Source: JACCTU01 sp963798985
GTDB lineage: Bacteria; Actinomycetota; Thermoleophilia; Gaiellales; Gaiellaceae
Direction of reading: 5' to 3'
Assembly: GCA_963798985.1 (NCBI GenBank)
Contig: CAWCVL010000005.1
Span: 434,001 to 498,000 of the forward strand
Length of the DNA: 64,000 nt
Below the pieces are notes generated by a model. That model searched no databases. It was not told the DNA's origin and was given only the letters and a program-made list of their open reading frames with translations. Below, piece by piece: positions 52,303 through 61,300 of this stretch. Made by a program: the position numbers and the translations under genes. Numbering within the stretch: position 1 is the first letter of the stretch; each line of letters starts with the position of its first letter.

Positions 52303-53567
52303 CTGTCGGTGTCTCCCATGACGGAGTCGAGCGAGCCGACGATCGCGATCAGGTCGGCGACGAGTGCGTCGCGCATGCACGTCGCGGTCGCCTCGAGCGC
52401 GACGAAGGACGGCGCGCGGAACTTGACGCGCCAGGGCTTCGCGCCGCCGTCGGAGACGACGTAGCACCCTGACTCGCCGCGCGGCGACTCGGTCGCGACG
52501 TACACCTCGCCCTCGGGAACGCGGTAGCCCTCGGTGACGATCTTGAAGTGGTGGATGAGCGACTCCATCGACGTGTGCAGCTCGTGCCGCGGCGGGAGCA
52601 CGACCTTGCGGTCGTCCGTGATCCAGGGCTCGCCCTCCATGCCCTCGAGCCGGTCGAGGCACTGCTCGACGATGTGCGTCGACTCGCGCATCTCGTCGAC
52701 GCGCACCTTGTAACGGTCGTAGACGTCGCCGTTCGGGTAGACGGGCACGGCGAAGTCCACCTGGTCGTACGCGAGGTACGGCTCGGCCTTCCGCAGGTCC
52801 CAGTCGACGCCCGACGCGCGCAGCACCGGACCGGACTGCCCGAGCGCGATCGCGTCGTCGCCGGAGAGCAGACCGATCCCCCTCGTGCGCTCGAGCCAGA
52901 TCTCGTTGCTCGAGAGCAGACGCTCGTAGTCGTCGATCGCCTTCGGCATCCACTCGACGAACTCGCGCGCCTGGGGGTAGAAGCCGGAGGGGATGTCCTC
53001 GGCCAGCCCGCCGGTCTGGAAGTAGCGCGTGTGCATGCGCGTCCCGCAGACCATCTCGAAGAGGTCGAGGATCAGGTCGCGCTCGCGGAAGCAGTACCAG
53101 AACATCGAGATCGCCCCCAGCTCGAGCGCAGCGGTCCCGAGGAAGACGAGGTGCGAGTGGATGCGGCTCAGCTCGCAGAGCAGCATCCGCATCCACGTCG
53201 CCTTCTCGGGCACCTCGAGCGCGAGCAGCTTCTCGATCGCGAGCACGAAGACGAGCTCGTTGTTCTGGAAGCCGACGTAGTCGACCCGCGCGGGGTACGT
53301 GATCCCCTTCCACCACGTCTTCTGCTCCATCGACTTTTCGAACCCGGTGTGCAGGTAGCCGATCACCGCGGAGAGGCCGACGACCTCCTCGCCGCTCAGG
53401 TCGACGATCAGGCGCAGCACGCCGTGCGTCGAGGGGTGGTTGGGCCCGAAGTTGATCTGGAGGATGTCGCCGCGCTCGCGCAGGCGTTCGTCGACCTCCA
53501 TCACCGTCGGGACGGGAAACGGGATCCGCGTTCCCTCGTAGATCCTCGATCCGGGTGCGATTGCCAC
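52299..53567 (-). CDS. nuoD: NADH-quinone oxidoreductase subunit D
   Basis: 422 aa from GTG 53567. Quinone-site residues are recognisable in INFGPNHPSTHGVLRLIVDL, with GYLHTGFEKSMEQKTW, LCELSRIHSHLVFLG and the C-terminal PRGESGCYVVSDGGAKPWRV. It is a separate gene, not the NuoCD fusion of enterobacteria. It starts one base from the end of nuoC. Confidence 0.96.
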   Translation of the reverse strand: MAIAPGSRIYEGTRIPFPVPTVMEVDERLRERGDILQINFGPNHPSTHGVLRLIVDLSGEEVVGLSAVIGYLHTGFEKSMEQKTWWKGITYPARVDYVGFQNNELVFVLAIEKLLALEVPEKATWMRMLLCELSRIHSHLVFLGTAALELGAISMFWYCFRERDLILDLFEMVCGTRMHTRYFQTGGLAEDIPSGFYPQAREFVEWMPKAIDDYERLLSSNEIWLERTRGIGLLSGDDAIALGQSGPVLRASGVDWDLRKAEPYLAYDQVDFAVPVYPNGDVYDRYKVRVDEMRESTHIVEQCLDRLEGMEGEPWITDDRKVVLPPRHELHTSMESLIHHFKIVTEGYRVPEGEVYVATESPRGESGCYVVSDGGAKPWRVKFRAPSFVALEATATCMRDALVADLIAIVGSLDSVMGDTDR

Positions 53568-54119
53568 CTATTCGTCTCCCGAGAAGCGGACCGGCTCGCC
53601 GCCGATCGGGTAGTCCTTGCGCAGCGGGTGGCCGTCCCAGTCGTCGTCCATCAGGATCCGGACGAGGTTCGGGTGTCCCTCGAACGGGATCCCCATCAGG
53701 TCGTAGGCCTCGCGCTCGTGCCAGTCGGCGGTCGGCCACACGTCGATCACGCTCGCTACAGATTCCGCCTCGTCGAGCCAGACCTGGACGCGTACGCGTG
53801 CCGGGTCGGCGCCGAGTCGCAGCAGGTGGTACGAGAGGGAGAAGCGCTTCGGCTTCGGCTCCGGCAGCCGCTCGAGCCCCCAGGAGCCCGGCGACGTGAC
53901 ACTGCGCCCACGCGCGTCGCCGATGTATCCCGCCACGTCCTCCGGGCCCGACGGCCAGCCCAGGTAGTCCGCGGCCGAGACGTCGACGAGCATGTTGAAG
54001 CCCTCCTCGCCGCGCAGGTGCAGGCAGGCCTCGCGCAGCCGCGGCGTGTCGACGACCAGCGTGGTCTCGCCGTGCTCCTCCTTCGTCCGCACGACGCCGG
54101 GGACGCCCTCGTAGGTCAC
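53568..54119 (-). CDS. nuoC: NADH-quinone oxidoreductase subunit C
   Basis: 183 aa. The conserved WPTADWHEREAYDLMGIPFE and HPNLVRILMDDDWDGHPLRK-DY segments identify NuoC. The N-terminal half is variable, as usual. The start overlaps the nuoB stop (GTGA). Confidence 0.94.
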   Translation of the reverse strand: MTYEGVPGVVRTKEEHGETTLVVDTPRLREACLHLRGEEGFNMLVDVSAADYLGWPSGPEDVAGYIGDARGRSVTSPGSWGLERLPEPKPKRFSLSYHLLRLGADPARVRVQVWLDEAESVASVIDVWPTADWHEREAYDLMGIPFEGHPNLVRILMDDDWDGHPLRKDYPIGGEPVRFSGDE

Positions 54120-54685
54120 TCGGCGACCCCGCGGATCTCATAGGCGGGCGGGATCCCGGCGTTGATCTTCTCGTGCAGCCGGACGATCCCCTCCATGAGC
54201 GCCTCGGGTCGCGGCGGGCATCCGGGCACGTGGATGTCGACGGCGACGATCTTGTCGACGCCCTGGAGCGTCGTGTAGTTGTTGAACATCCCGCCGGAGC
54301 TCGCGCACGCGCCCATCGCGATCACCCACTTGGGCTCGAGCATCTGGTCGTAGATCTGGCGGAGCGGCGCGGCCATCTTGTGGACGACCCGTCCCGAGAC
54401 GATCAGCAGGTCGGCCTGGCGCGGCGACGAGCGGAAGGCCTCCATTCCGAAGCGCGCGATGTCGTAGCGCGACGAGACGATCGACATCATCTCGATCGCG
54501 CAGCACGCGAGCCCGAACGTGTCGGGCCACATCGACTTCGTCTGCGCCCACGCGATCGCCTTCTCCAGCGTCGTCATCATCAGCCGGTCCTCGAGTGCCG
54601 ACACCTCCTGCTCGAAGACCCCGGGCTGCTTGCCGACGCCGAGCACGCGCTCGGACTGGAGCCCGTACTGCTTGAGCGGCTTCAC
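54116..54685 (-). CDS. nuoB: NADH-quinone oxidoreductase subunit B (cluster N2)
   Basis: 189 aa. Ligands of the 4Fe-4S cluster N2 are in FGLACCAIEMM (tandem Cys), GACASSGGMF and VPGCPPRPEALMEG. It gives electrons directly to quinone at the interface with NuoD and NuoH. Overlaps nuoA by 4 nt. Confidence 0.96.
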   Translation of the reverse strand: MKPLKQYGLQSERVLGVGKQPGVFEQEVSALEDRLMMTTLEKAIAWAQTKSMWPDTFGLACCAIEMMSIVSSRYDIARFGMEAFRSSPRQADLLIVSGRVVHKMAAPLRQIYDQMLEPKWVIAMGACASSGGMFNNYTTLQGVDKIVAVDIHVPGCPPRPEALMEGIVRLHEKINAGIPPAYEIRGVAE

Positions 54686-55059
54686 TGCCAGTCCAGAGCT
54701 CCCTTCCGCCAGACGTAGACGTAGGCGATCACGAGGATCCCGATGAAGAAGAGGAACTCGAAGAGCCCGAACCAGGCGAGCTGGTCGAGGATCACCGCAA
54801 GCGGATAGAGAAAGACGATCTCGATGTCGAAGACGATGAAGAGCATCGCCGTGAGGTAGAAGCTCACCGTGAAGCGCTGCTGCTGCGGCGGCCCCGTGCT
54901 CACGCCCGACTCGAAGGGGATCGTCCGCGCCTTGACCCGGCGCGCCGGGCGCTGCGCGAAGACGAACGACATCACGATCATCGAGGCGGGGATGATCAGC
55001 GCCAACGACCCGTAGATCAGGAACGGGAGCCAGCTGTCCAGCGTTGCCGCGACCACCAC
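54682..55059 (-). CDS. nuoA: NADH-quinone oxidoreductase subunit A
   Basis: 125 aa from GTG 55059, first gene of the operon. Three helices and the conserved loop IPFESGVSTGPPQQQRFTVS, FYLTAMLFIVFDIEIVFLYP are typical. The N-terminus has tandem GTG codons, so the exact start is uncertain by one codon. A weak -10-like TAGCGT lies 10 nt upstream in the gap shared with the iscA-type gene. Confidence 0.94.
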   Translation of the reverse strand: MVVAATLDSWLPFLIYGSLALIIPASMIVMSFVFAQRPARRVKARTIPFESGVSTGPPQQQRFTVSFYLTAMLFIVFDIEIVFLYPLAVILDQLAWFGLFEFLFFIGILVIAYVYVWRKGALDWQ

Positions 55060-55151
55060 CCGGCGGCGAACGCTAACAGGTCCCTTGTCGTTACGAGCAG
55101 GCCGAGAAACGGCTCAACCACGCCTGTAGCGGGTGTCACGAACTCGGGGGA

Positions 55152-55179
55152 TTGCAGCGTCTCGACCCTGGGGTACGAT
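55152..55179 (+). promoter_or_regulatory. Promoter for the IscA-type gene (leaderless)
   Basis: TTGCAG (55152-55157) and TACGAT (55174-55179) are 16 bp apart. The -10 ends 6 nt before ATG 55186, so transcription should start at or within a base or two of the start codon. This is the best complete -35/-10 pair among the leaderless candidates. Confidence 0.55.
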
Positions 55180-55185
55180 GGGGTC

Positions 55186-55587
55186 ATGGCAACCGTCGAA
55201 ACCCTCGTCGAGCTGACCGAGCGCGCGGCCGAGAAGGTGCGCGAGATCCAGGCGACAGAGCCCGAGGGCGAGGCGGGGGTGCTCCGCATCGCGATCCAGG
55301 GCGGCGGCTGCTCCGGCTTCCAGTACGGCCTCGGCTTCGACCGCGGAGCGCTCGAGGGCGACCACGAGCTCGAGCAGCACGGCGTGACGATCGTCGTCGA
55401 CCCGTTCAGCGCCCCCTATCTCAGTGGTGCGACGATCGACTGGCTCGACGGGCTTCAGGAGTCCGGCTTCAAGATCGAGAACCCGCAGGCCACCTCGTCG
55501 TGCGGATGCGGCCACTCGTTCCAGGTGGACGAGGACTCCGCTGCCGACGCCCAGGCCGGCGGTGGCTGCGGTTCCGGCTGCGGCTAG
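55186..55587 (+). CDS. IscA/ErpA-type iron-sulfur cluster carrier
   Basis: 133 aa. The three conserved cysteines are in GGGCSGFQYGLGF and SSCGCGHSF, the HesB/IscA signature. The C-terminus has an extra Gly/Cys-rich tail (GGGCGSGCG), adding two more cysteines, which is not standard. It delivers Fe-S clusters; complex I, encoded divergently next to it, is an obvious client. It overlaps the FprA-like gene by 26 nt. Confidence 0.92.
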   Translation: MATVETLVELTERAAEKVREIQATEPEGEAGVLRIAIQGGGCSGFQYGLGFDRGALEGDHELEQHGVTIVVDPFSAPYLSGATIDWLDGLQESGFKIENPQATSSCGCGHSFQVDEDSAADAQAGGGCGSGCG

Positions 55588-56950
55588 CCCTTCCGGCCGC
55601 CCTCTGCGCGTCGCCGTCGTCGGCTCCGGCCCCGCCGGCTTCTACGCCGCAAACGCGCTCCTCAGTGCCGATCCCCCGGCCGAAGTCGACCTGCTCGAGC
55701 GGCTGCCGACGCCGTGGGGGCTCGTCCGCCTCGGCGTTGCGCCCGACCACCCGAAGCTGAAAGACGTCTCCCGGGCCTTCGAGCGGACGGCGCAGAAGCC
55801 GGGCTTTCGCTTCTTCGGCAACGTCGAGGTCGGAGACGTGGTGACGCACGATGACCTCGTGAGCCTCTACGACGCCGTGATCTACTCGGTCGGCGCGCAG
55901 ACCGACAACCGGCTCGGCGTCCCGGGCGAGGACGTGCCGGGTTCGTGGTCGGCCACCCAGTTCGTCGCCTGGTACAACGGCCATCCGGACTTCCAGGGGC
56001 TCGAGTTCGACCTTTCGAGCGAGCGCGCGGTCGTAGTCGGGGCGGGGAACGTTGCGCTCGACGTCGCTCGGATGCTCGCGCTCACACGCGACGAGCTCGC
56101 GCCGACCGACACGACCGACGCCGCGATCGAGGCGATCGCCGAGTCGGGGATCCGCGAGATCGTTCTGCTCGCGAGGCGTGGCCCGGCGCAGGCGGCGTTC
56201 ACGACGCCCGAGCTGAAAGAGCTCGGCGAGCTTGCAGGCGCCGACATCGTCGTCGACCCGGCGGAGCTCGAGCTGGACCCCGCGAGCGCCGCCTCGATCG
56301 TCGGCAACACGAACGCGACCCGAAACATGGAGGTGCTGCACGAGTTCGCGTCGCGCGAGCCGGTGGGCAAGCCCCGCCGCATCGTGCTGCGCTTTCTCGT
56401 ATCGCCCGTCGCAGTCCTCGGCGACGACCGAGTGGAAGGGGTGGAGATCGTGCAGAACGAGCTCGTCGCGGACAGCGGACGCATCAGCGCGCGTGCGACC
56501 GAACGGCGAGAGACGATTCCCGCGGGGATCGTGTTCCGGAGCGTCGGCTACCGCGGCGTCGAGCTGCCCGGGCTTCCGTTCGATCCCGCACGCGGGACGC
56601 TCTTGAACGAGGGCGGCCGGCTGCTCGACGAGAACGGTGCGCCGCTTGCCGGTGTGTACTGCGCCGGCTGGATCAAGCGTGGGCCGACCGGCGTGATCGG
56701 GACCAACAAGAAGGACGCGAACGAGACGGCACAGCTCCTGCTCGAGGACGCCGCGGCCGGAAGGTTGCCGGGCGCGCCCGAGCCGCGCGACCTCGTCGAC
56801 CTGCTGTCCGAGCGAGGCGCCGACCCGGTCGTCTACGCCGGCTGGGAGGAGATCGACCGCGTCGAGAAGGCCGCCGGCGAGCCCCATGGCCGCCCGCGAG
56901 TCAAGCTCCACAGCTGGGACGATCTCCTGTCGGCGGCACGCAAGGACTAG
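55562..56950 (+). CDS. fprA: FprA-like ferredoxin/adrenodoxin NADP+ reductase
   Basis: 462 aa from GTG 55562, which lies inside the iscA 3' end. FAD binding is in RVAVVGSGPAGFYAANALL, NADP binding in VVVGAGNVALDVARMLA, and the family hallmark VLLARRGPAQAAFTTPELKE and TGVIGTNKKDANETAQLLLE are present. It moves electrons between NADPH and ferredoxins. Coupling to an Fe-S carrier gene and the neighbouring complex I operon fits redox metabolism. Confidence 0.92.
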   Translation: MAAVPAAASPSGRPLRVAVVGSGPAGFYAANALLSADPPAEVDLLERLPTPWGLVRLGVAPDHPKLKDVSRAFERTAQKPGFRFFGNVEVGDVVTHDDLVSLYDAVIYSVGAQTDNRLGVPGEDVPGSWSATQFVAWYNGHPDFQGLEFDLSSERAVVVGAGNVALDVARMLALTRDELAPTDTTDAAIEAIAESGIREIVLLARRGPAQAAFTTPELKELGELAGADIVVDPAELELDPASAASIVGNTNATRNMEVLHEFASREPVGKPRRIVLRFLVSPVAVLGDDRVEGVEIVQNELVADSGRISARATERRETIPAGIVFRSVGYRGVELPGLPFDPARGTLLNEGGRLLDENGAPLAGVYCAGWIKRGPTGVIGTNKKDANETAQLLLEDAAAGRLPGAPEPRDLVDLLSERGADPVVYAGWEEIDRVEKAAGEPHGRPRVKLHSWDDLLSAARKD

Positions 56951-56978
56951 ACGGCAAGCCTGCTTCTGGCAACATGCA

Positions 56979-56995
56979 CCGCTCCAGGGGAGCGG
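56979..56995 (+). terminator. Hairpin after fprA
   Basis: CCGCTCC (56979-56985) and GGAGCGG (56989-56995) form a perfect 7-bp stem with a 3-nt loop, 28 nt after the fprA stop. No T-run follows, so termination is only likely. Confidence 0.35.
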
Positions 56996-57055
56996 GAACC
57001 GGTCGTTCGGGCACAGAGAGCCGGACGGCTGTGGTTCCGGAAACGGAGGAGTCTC

Positions 57056-57829
57056 TTGAAACGGATCTTCTTGTTGCTCGCAGTCGCGATGCTCATGCTG
57101 CTTCCGGCGTCTGCGAGTGCGATCACCGATGGCGAGCTCGACGGGAACCGTCACCCGTACGTGGGCTTGATGGTCGCTCAGGACGCGGCGGGAGCGCCGC
57201 TGTGGCGCTGCAGCGGCACGCTGATCTCGCCGCGGCTGTTCCTGACGGCGGGGCACTGCACCGAGTCACCCGCAGCGCACGTCGAGATCTGGTTCGCCGC
57301 TGATGTCGAGTCGGGCATCCCCGGCAACGGCTACCCGTTGAACGGGGACGTGGGAGGCACGCCTCACACGCACCCGAGCTACAACCCGGCCGCGTTCTAT
57401 CTCTTCGACCTCGGCGTGGTTGTGCTCGACGCGCCGGTGGCGATGAGCACGTTCGGCCTGCTGCCGAGCCTCAACCAGCTCGACTCGCTGAGGAGCGGCC
57501 AGAAGCCGACGTTCACCGCAGTCGGGTACGGGCTGCAGAACGCGAACAAGAACCACACCGTGGCCCTGCGAGTACGCATGCTCTCGCGCCCGCGGCTGAT
57601 CGGGATCAACAGCGGGTTCACGGGTGACTTCTCGATCCTGCTGTCGAACAACTCGAACACCGGCGGCACCTGCTTCGGTGACTCGGGTGGCCCGAACTTC
57701 ATCGGCGACTCGACGGTGATCGCGGGCGTCACCTCGTACGGCAAGAACGGCAACTGCGCAGGAACCGGCGGCGTCTACCGCGTCGACAAGGCAGACGACC
57801 TGAACTGGCTCAGGACGTTCCTGCCGTAG
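57056..57829 (+). CDS. Secreted trypsin-like serine protease (S1)
   Basis: 257 aa from TTG 57056, preceded by GGAGGA. A clear signal peptide (KRIFLLLAVAMLMLLPASASA, cleavage after about residue 22) is followed by a chymotrypsin fold with His67 (LTAGHC), Asp118 (LFDLGVVVL) and Ser210 (CFGDSGGP). Cys pairs suit extracellular disulphides. It is probably exported and active on proteins in the surroundings. It starts the secreted-protease region. Confidence 0.93.
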   Translation: MKRIFLLLAVAMLMLLPASASAITDGELDGNRHPYVGLMVAQDAAGAPLWRCSGTLISPRLFLTAGHCTESPAAHVEIWFAADVESGIPGNGYPLNGDVGGTPHTHPSYNPAAFYLFDLGVVVLDAPVAMSTFGLLPSLNQLDSLRSGQKPTFTAVGYGLQNANKNHTVALRVRMLSRPRLIGINSGFTGDFSILLSNNSNTGGTCFGDSGGPNFIGDSTVIAGVTSYGKNGNCAGTGGVYRVDKADDLNWLRTFLP

Positions 57830-57841
57830 CTTGAGCGGAAT

Positions 57842-57864
57842 GGGGGGCCGCGTTGCGGCTCCCC
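57842..57864. terminator. Hairpin between convergent genes
   Basis: GGGG, GCCGC and their complements surround a GTT loop in the 42-bp gap between the trypsin-like gene (plus) and the small secreted protein (minus). One base is bulged and no T-run follows; it could terminate both transcripts. Confidence 0.35.
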
Positions 57865-57871
57865 AGCCCGC

Positions 57872-58213
57872 TTAGTCGTCCGAGCAGGCCGGCTGGTTCA
57901 GAACCCACGAGACGCGGCTGCCGCGGCTGCCGACGGCGGCCATCGCGAGCTCGTTTCCGCAGCGTCCCAGCCTGTACTCGCGGAACGTGACGATGAAGCG
58001 CCCTCGGGCGTCGGCGCGAAGCCGTTTCGCCACCGAGCTCCGTTCGCCCACGCGCACCGTCAGACGGACGCGCTCCTGACTCGCGAAGCCGGAACCCCGG
58101 AGCACGATCGGCTGGAGGTCGACGATCCTGACTGCCGGGCGCGTAGAGGTGGCGCCGGCGGCCGCCGGGACACACGCGATGAGCGCAAGACCGCAGATGA
58201 GCGCAGTCCGCAT
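57872..58213 (-). CDS. Small secreted hypothetical protein
   Basis: 113 aa from ATG 58213. An N-terminal signal peptide (RTALICGLALIACVPAAAGA) precedes a beta-rich domain with VRIVDLQPIVLRGSGFASQE, VRLTVRVGERS and two late Cys residues (GRCGNELAMA and QPACSDD) that may form a disulphide. It looks like a small Ig-type domain. Function unknown. It is divergent from the large subtilase; the shared 154-bp gap holds their promoters. Confidence 0.65.
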   Translation of the reverse strand: MRTALICGLALIACVPAAAGATSTRPAVRIVDLQPIVLRGSGFASQERVRLTVRVGERSSVAKRLRADARGRFIVTFREYRLGRCGNELAMAAVGSRGSRVSWVLNQPACSDD

Positions 58214-58267
58214 GGCCCCACTATGCCCGGATTGCCCCAAAACGGTTCCCCGGCACCAGTCGAACCA

Positions 58268-58336
58268 TTGACAACCTCCCGATCTCTGCGGGAAACTGGT
58301 CGCGAGGGGTAGGTAGGGCGCGTTCGTCAGCCCTAC
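58268..58336 (+). promoter_or_regulatory. Candidate -35 and leader hairpin before the subtilase gene
   Basis: TTGACA (58268-58273) is a perfect -35 hexamer; the best partner 17 bp downstream is weak (GGAAAC). GTAGGGC (58313-58319) and GCCCTAC (58330-58336) form a perfect 7-bp inverted repeat in the leader, ahead of the GAGGAG ribosome-binding site. Confidence 0.4.
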
Positions 58337-58367
58337 AAAGCGAGTGGGGAGAGGAGATCCACCACTG

Positions 58368-61300
58368 ATGTCAAGCAGCCACTTTGGGGGCTCTGACGCG
58401 CTGGCACGCCGTAGCGGCACAGGTCGCGTCGTGAAGCTCCTGTTCGCGTTCATGGCGCTCGTCGCCTTGAGCGTCACAGCAGCCGGAGGTGCGTCCGGCG
58501 ACACGAACGACCCCGTCGGCGAGTCCGTCACCGCGGGCCTGAGCTTCGAGGGTTCGAAGTCGCCCACGAGCAAGCTTGCTCAAACCGACCCGTCCCTGCT
58601 CGGACGAACCGATGCCGAGCTTCTGAACGTCCTGGTCAAACTCGACTACGACTCGACCGCCACCTATGAGGGCGGCGTTTCCGGTCTCGAAGCGACGAGT
58701 CCCGCGAAGACCGGCAAGAAGCTGAAGGACAACCGCGCCGCGGTTGACAGCTACGAGACGCACGTTGCCGCCAAGGAGGGCCAGGTCGTCTCGGCGATCC
58801 AGGGCGCCGTCTCGGACGAGACGATCCGCAGCAGCTATCGGACGGTCTACGGCGGCGTCGCGATGCAGCTTCCCGCGAACCAGATCGACGAGCTCCTGGC
58901 CGTCGACGGCGTGGTCGCGGTTCAGCCAGACACGGCAGAGCAGCCCCTCACCACCGTCTCGCCGCAATGGATCGGCGCGACGAGCGTCTGGCCGTCGCTG
59001 GGAGGTTCGTCCCGTGCCGGCGAGGGTGTGATCGTCGGAGTGCTCGATACCGGCATCTGGCCGGAGCACCCATCCTTCGATGACCCCGGGATCAGCCATC
59101 CGGGCGGCACCTTCGGCTGCCAGTTCGGCAACGGAACCGATCCCGCTCTCGGCCCCGCGCGCGCCTGCAACGACAAGCTGATCGGTGCGTACGCGTTCAT
59201 GGCCACGAACATGTCGGTGAGCCCGTCGCTCGCCGGCGAGTTCTGCAACAACGTCACGAGGGTGTGCTCACCGCGCGACGCGGAAGGGCACGGCACTCAC
59301 ACGTCCAGCACGGCCGCCGGAAGCCCCGTCGCCGCAACTCAGTTGCTCGGCGTGAGCCGCGGCCCGGTCAGCGGTGTCGCCCCCGGCGCGCATCTGATCA
59401 TGTTCCGCATCTGCGATGCATCCGGCTGCTTCCAGTCGGACGCGGTCGCAGCGGTGCAGCAGGCGATGCGGGACGGTGTCGACGTGCTCAACTTCTCGAT
59501 CTCGGGTGGACGCAACCCGTTCGCCGACGCGGTCGAGCTCGCATTCCTCGACGCCTACGCGGCGGGAATCATCGTCAACGCCTCGGCCGGCAACGCCGGT
59601 CCGGGCGCGGGCACGGTCGACCACGGCGGGCCGTGGACGAACACGGTCGCGGCGTCGACCTCGAACCGCCACTTCTTCGGGAACCTGACGGTCACCGCCT
59701 CGAACGGCGACCGGTTCACGATGACCGGCGCGACGGTCACGGCAGGCATTGCCGCCGCGACTCCCGTCGTGCTGGCGAACGAGGTGCCCGGCCAGCCGAA
59801 CGGCCTCTGCGCGAAGCCCGGCGAGGCCGGTCTGCCACAGCCGGCCGTGCTGTTCGCTCCCGGCTCGCTGACCGGGAAGATCGTCGTGTGTCGCCGAGAG
59901 GTCGGCGCGCGTGTGCTCAAGAGCCACAACGCCTCTCTCGGCGGAGCGGCAGGGATGATCCTCTACAACGGGCCGCCCAACTTCGGCCTCAACACCGATA
60001 ACCACTGGGTTCCGTCGATCCATCTCGAGCACAACGGCCCGGCGGGACCGCATCCGCTGGTCACGTTCCTCGAGTCGCACACCGGTGAGACCGCGACCTT
60101 CACGGGCGGGACGGCGACGACCGTTCCCGGCGACGTGATGACCGCGTTCTCGTCGCGTGGGCCCGGCGTGGACTTCCTGAAGCCCGACATCACGGCACCG
60201 GGAATCCAGATCCTCGCCGGCCACACGCCCGACCCGTACGACACGAACTTCGTCGTCGGGCCGCGCGACCAGCTGTACCAGGCGATCGCCGGCACCTCCA
60301 TGTCGAGTCCGCACGCGGCGGGCGCATCCGCGCTCGTCAAGGCTGCGCACCCCGACTGGACGCCCGGTCAGATCAAGTCGGCGCTGATGACGTCCTCGCT
60401 GCAGAGCGTTACCAAGCAGGACGGCGTCACACCGAGCGATCCGTTCGACCGTGGAGCGGGCGCGATGCACGTCGATCGTGCCGTCAACCCGACACTCACG
60501 TTCGACGAGACGCCTGCGAGGTACTTCGCGGCGGCGGGCGATCCGCTCGGCCGCGTCCACCTCAACCTGCCGAGCATCAACTCGACGCGGATGTCCGGCG
60601 TCCTGCGCACGACGAGGACGTTCAAGAACGTCAGCGGGCAGCCTCAGTCGATCCATACCAGCACGCAGGCTCCTGCGGGCTCGTCGATCTCGGTCTCTCC
60701 GAGCGTGATTCCGATTGCGCCCGGTGAGTCGAAGACGGTCGAGATCACGATCGACGGGACGAACCTGACGACAGGCCAGCAGTACTTCGGCCAGATCACG
60801 TTCGACCCGAGCCGCGGCGGCGCCAACGACGTCGTCATGCCGGTCGCGTTCGTCAAGCGGCAGGGCGACGTGACGCTGGCGCACTCCTGCTCGCCGACCA
60901 CGCTCACGCGTGACGGCGCGCCGGCATCGTGCAATGTTGTCGCGACGAACTTCGCCTCGGTTCCGGCGACCGTGAACATCCAGGTCTCGAGCTCGGATCC
61001 GAACCAGCTCGCGATTCGGGACGTCGCCGCACCGGGTGTCGCTACTGCGAACGGGCTCTCGTTCACGGGGACGCTGTCTCCGGCGCTCGCGCCGCAGATC
61101 GCGTCGCTGACGAACGGCGGAGCGCCGTTCGGCTTCTTCCCGCTGGCGACGCTCGGCGTCGCACCTCAACCCGGATTCGGCGACGACACGCTGGTGAACT
61201 TCAACATCAACCCGTTCCTGTTCGGCACCGAGCCGTACAGCCGGGTCGCGGTCGCCTCGAACGGGTACGTCGTGATGGGCGGTGGTGACGCGAACGACAC

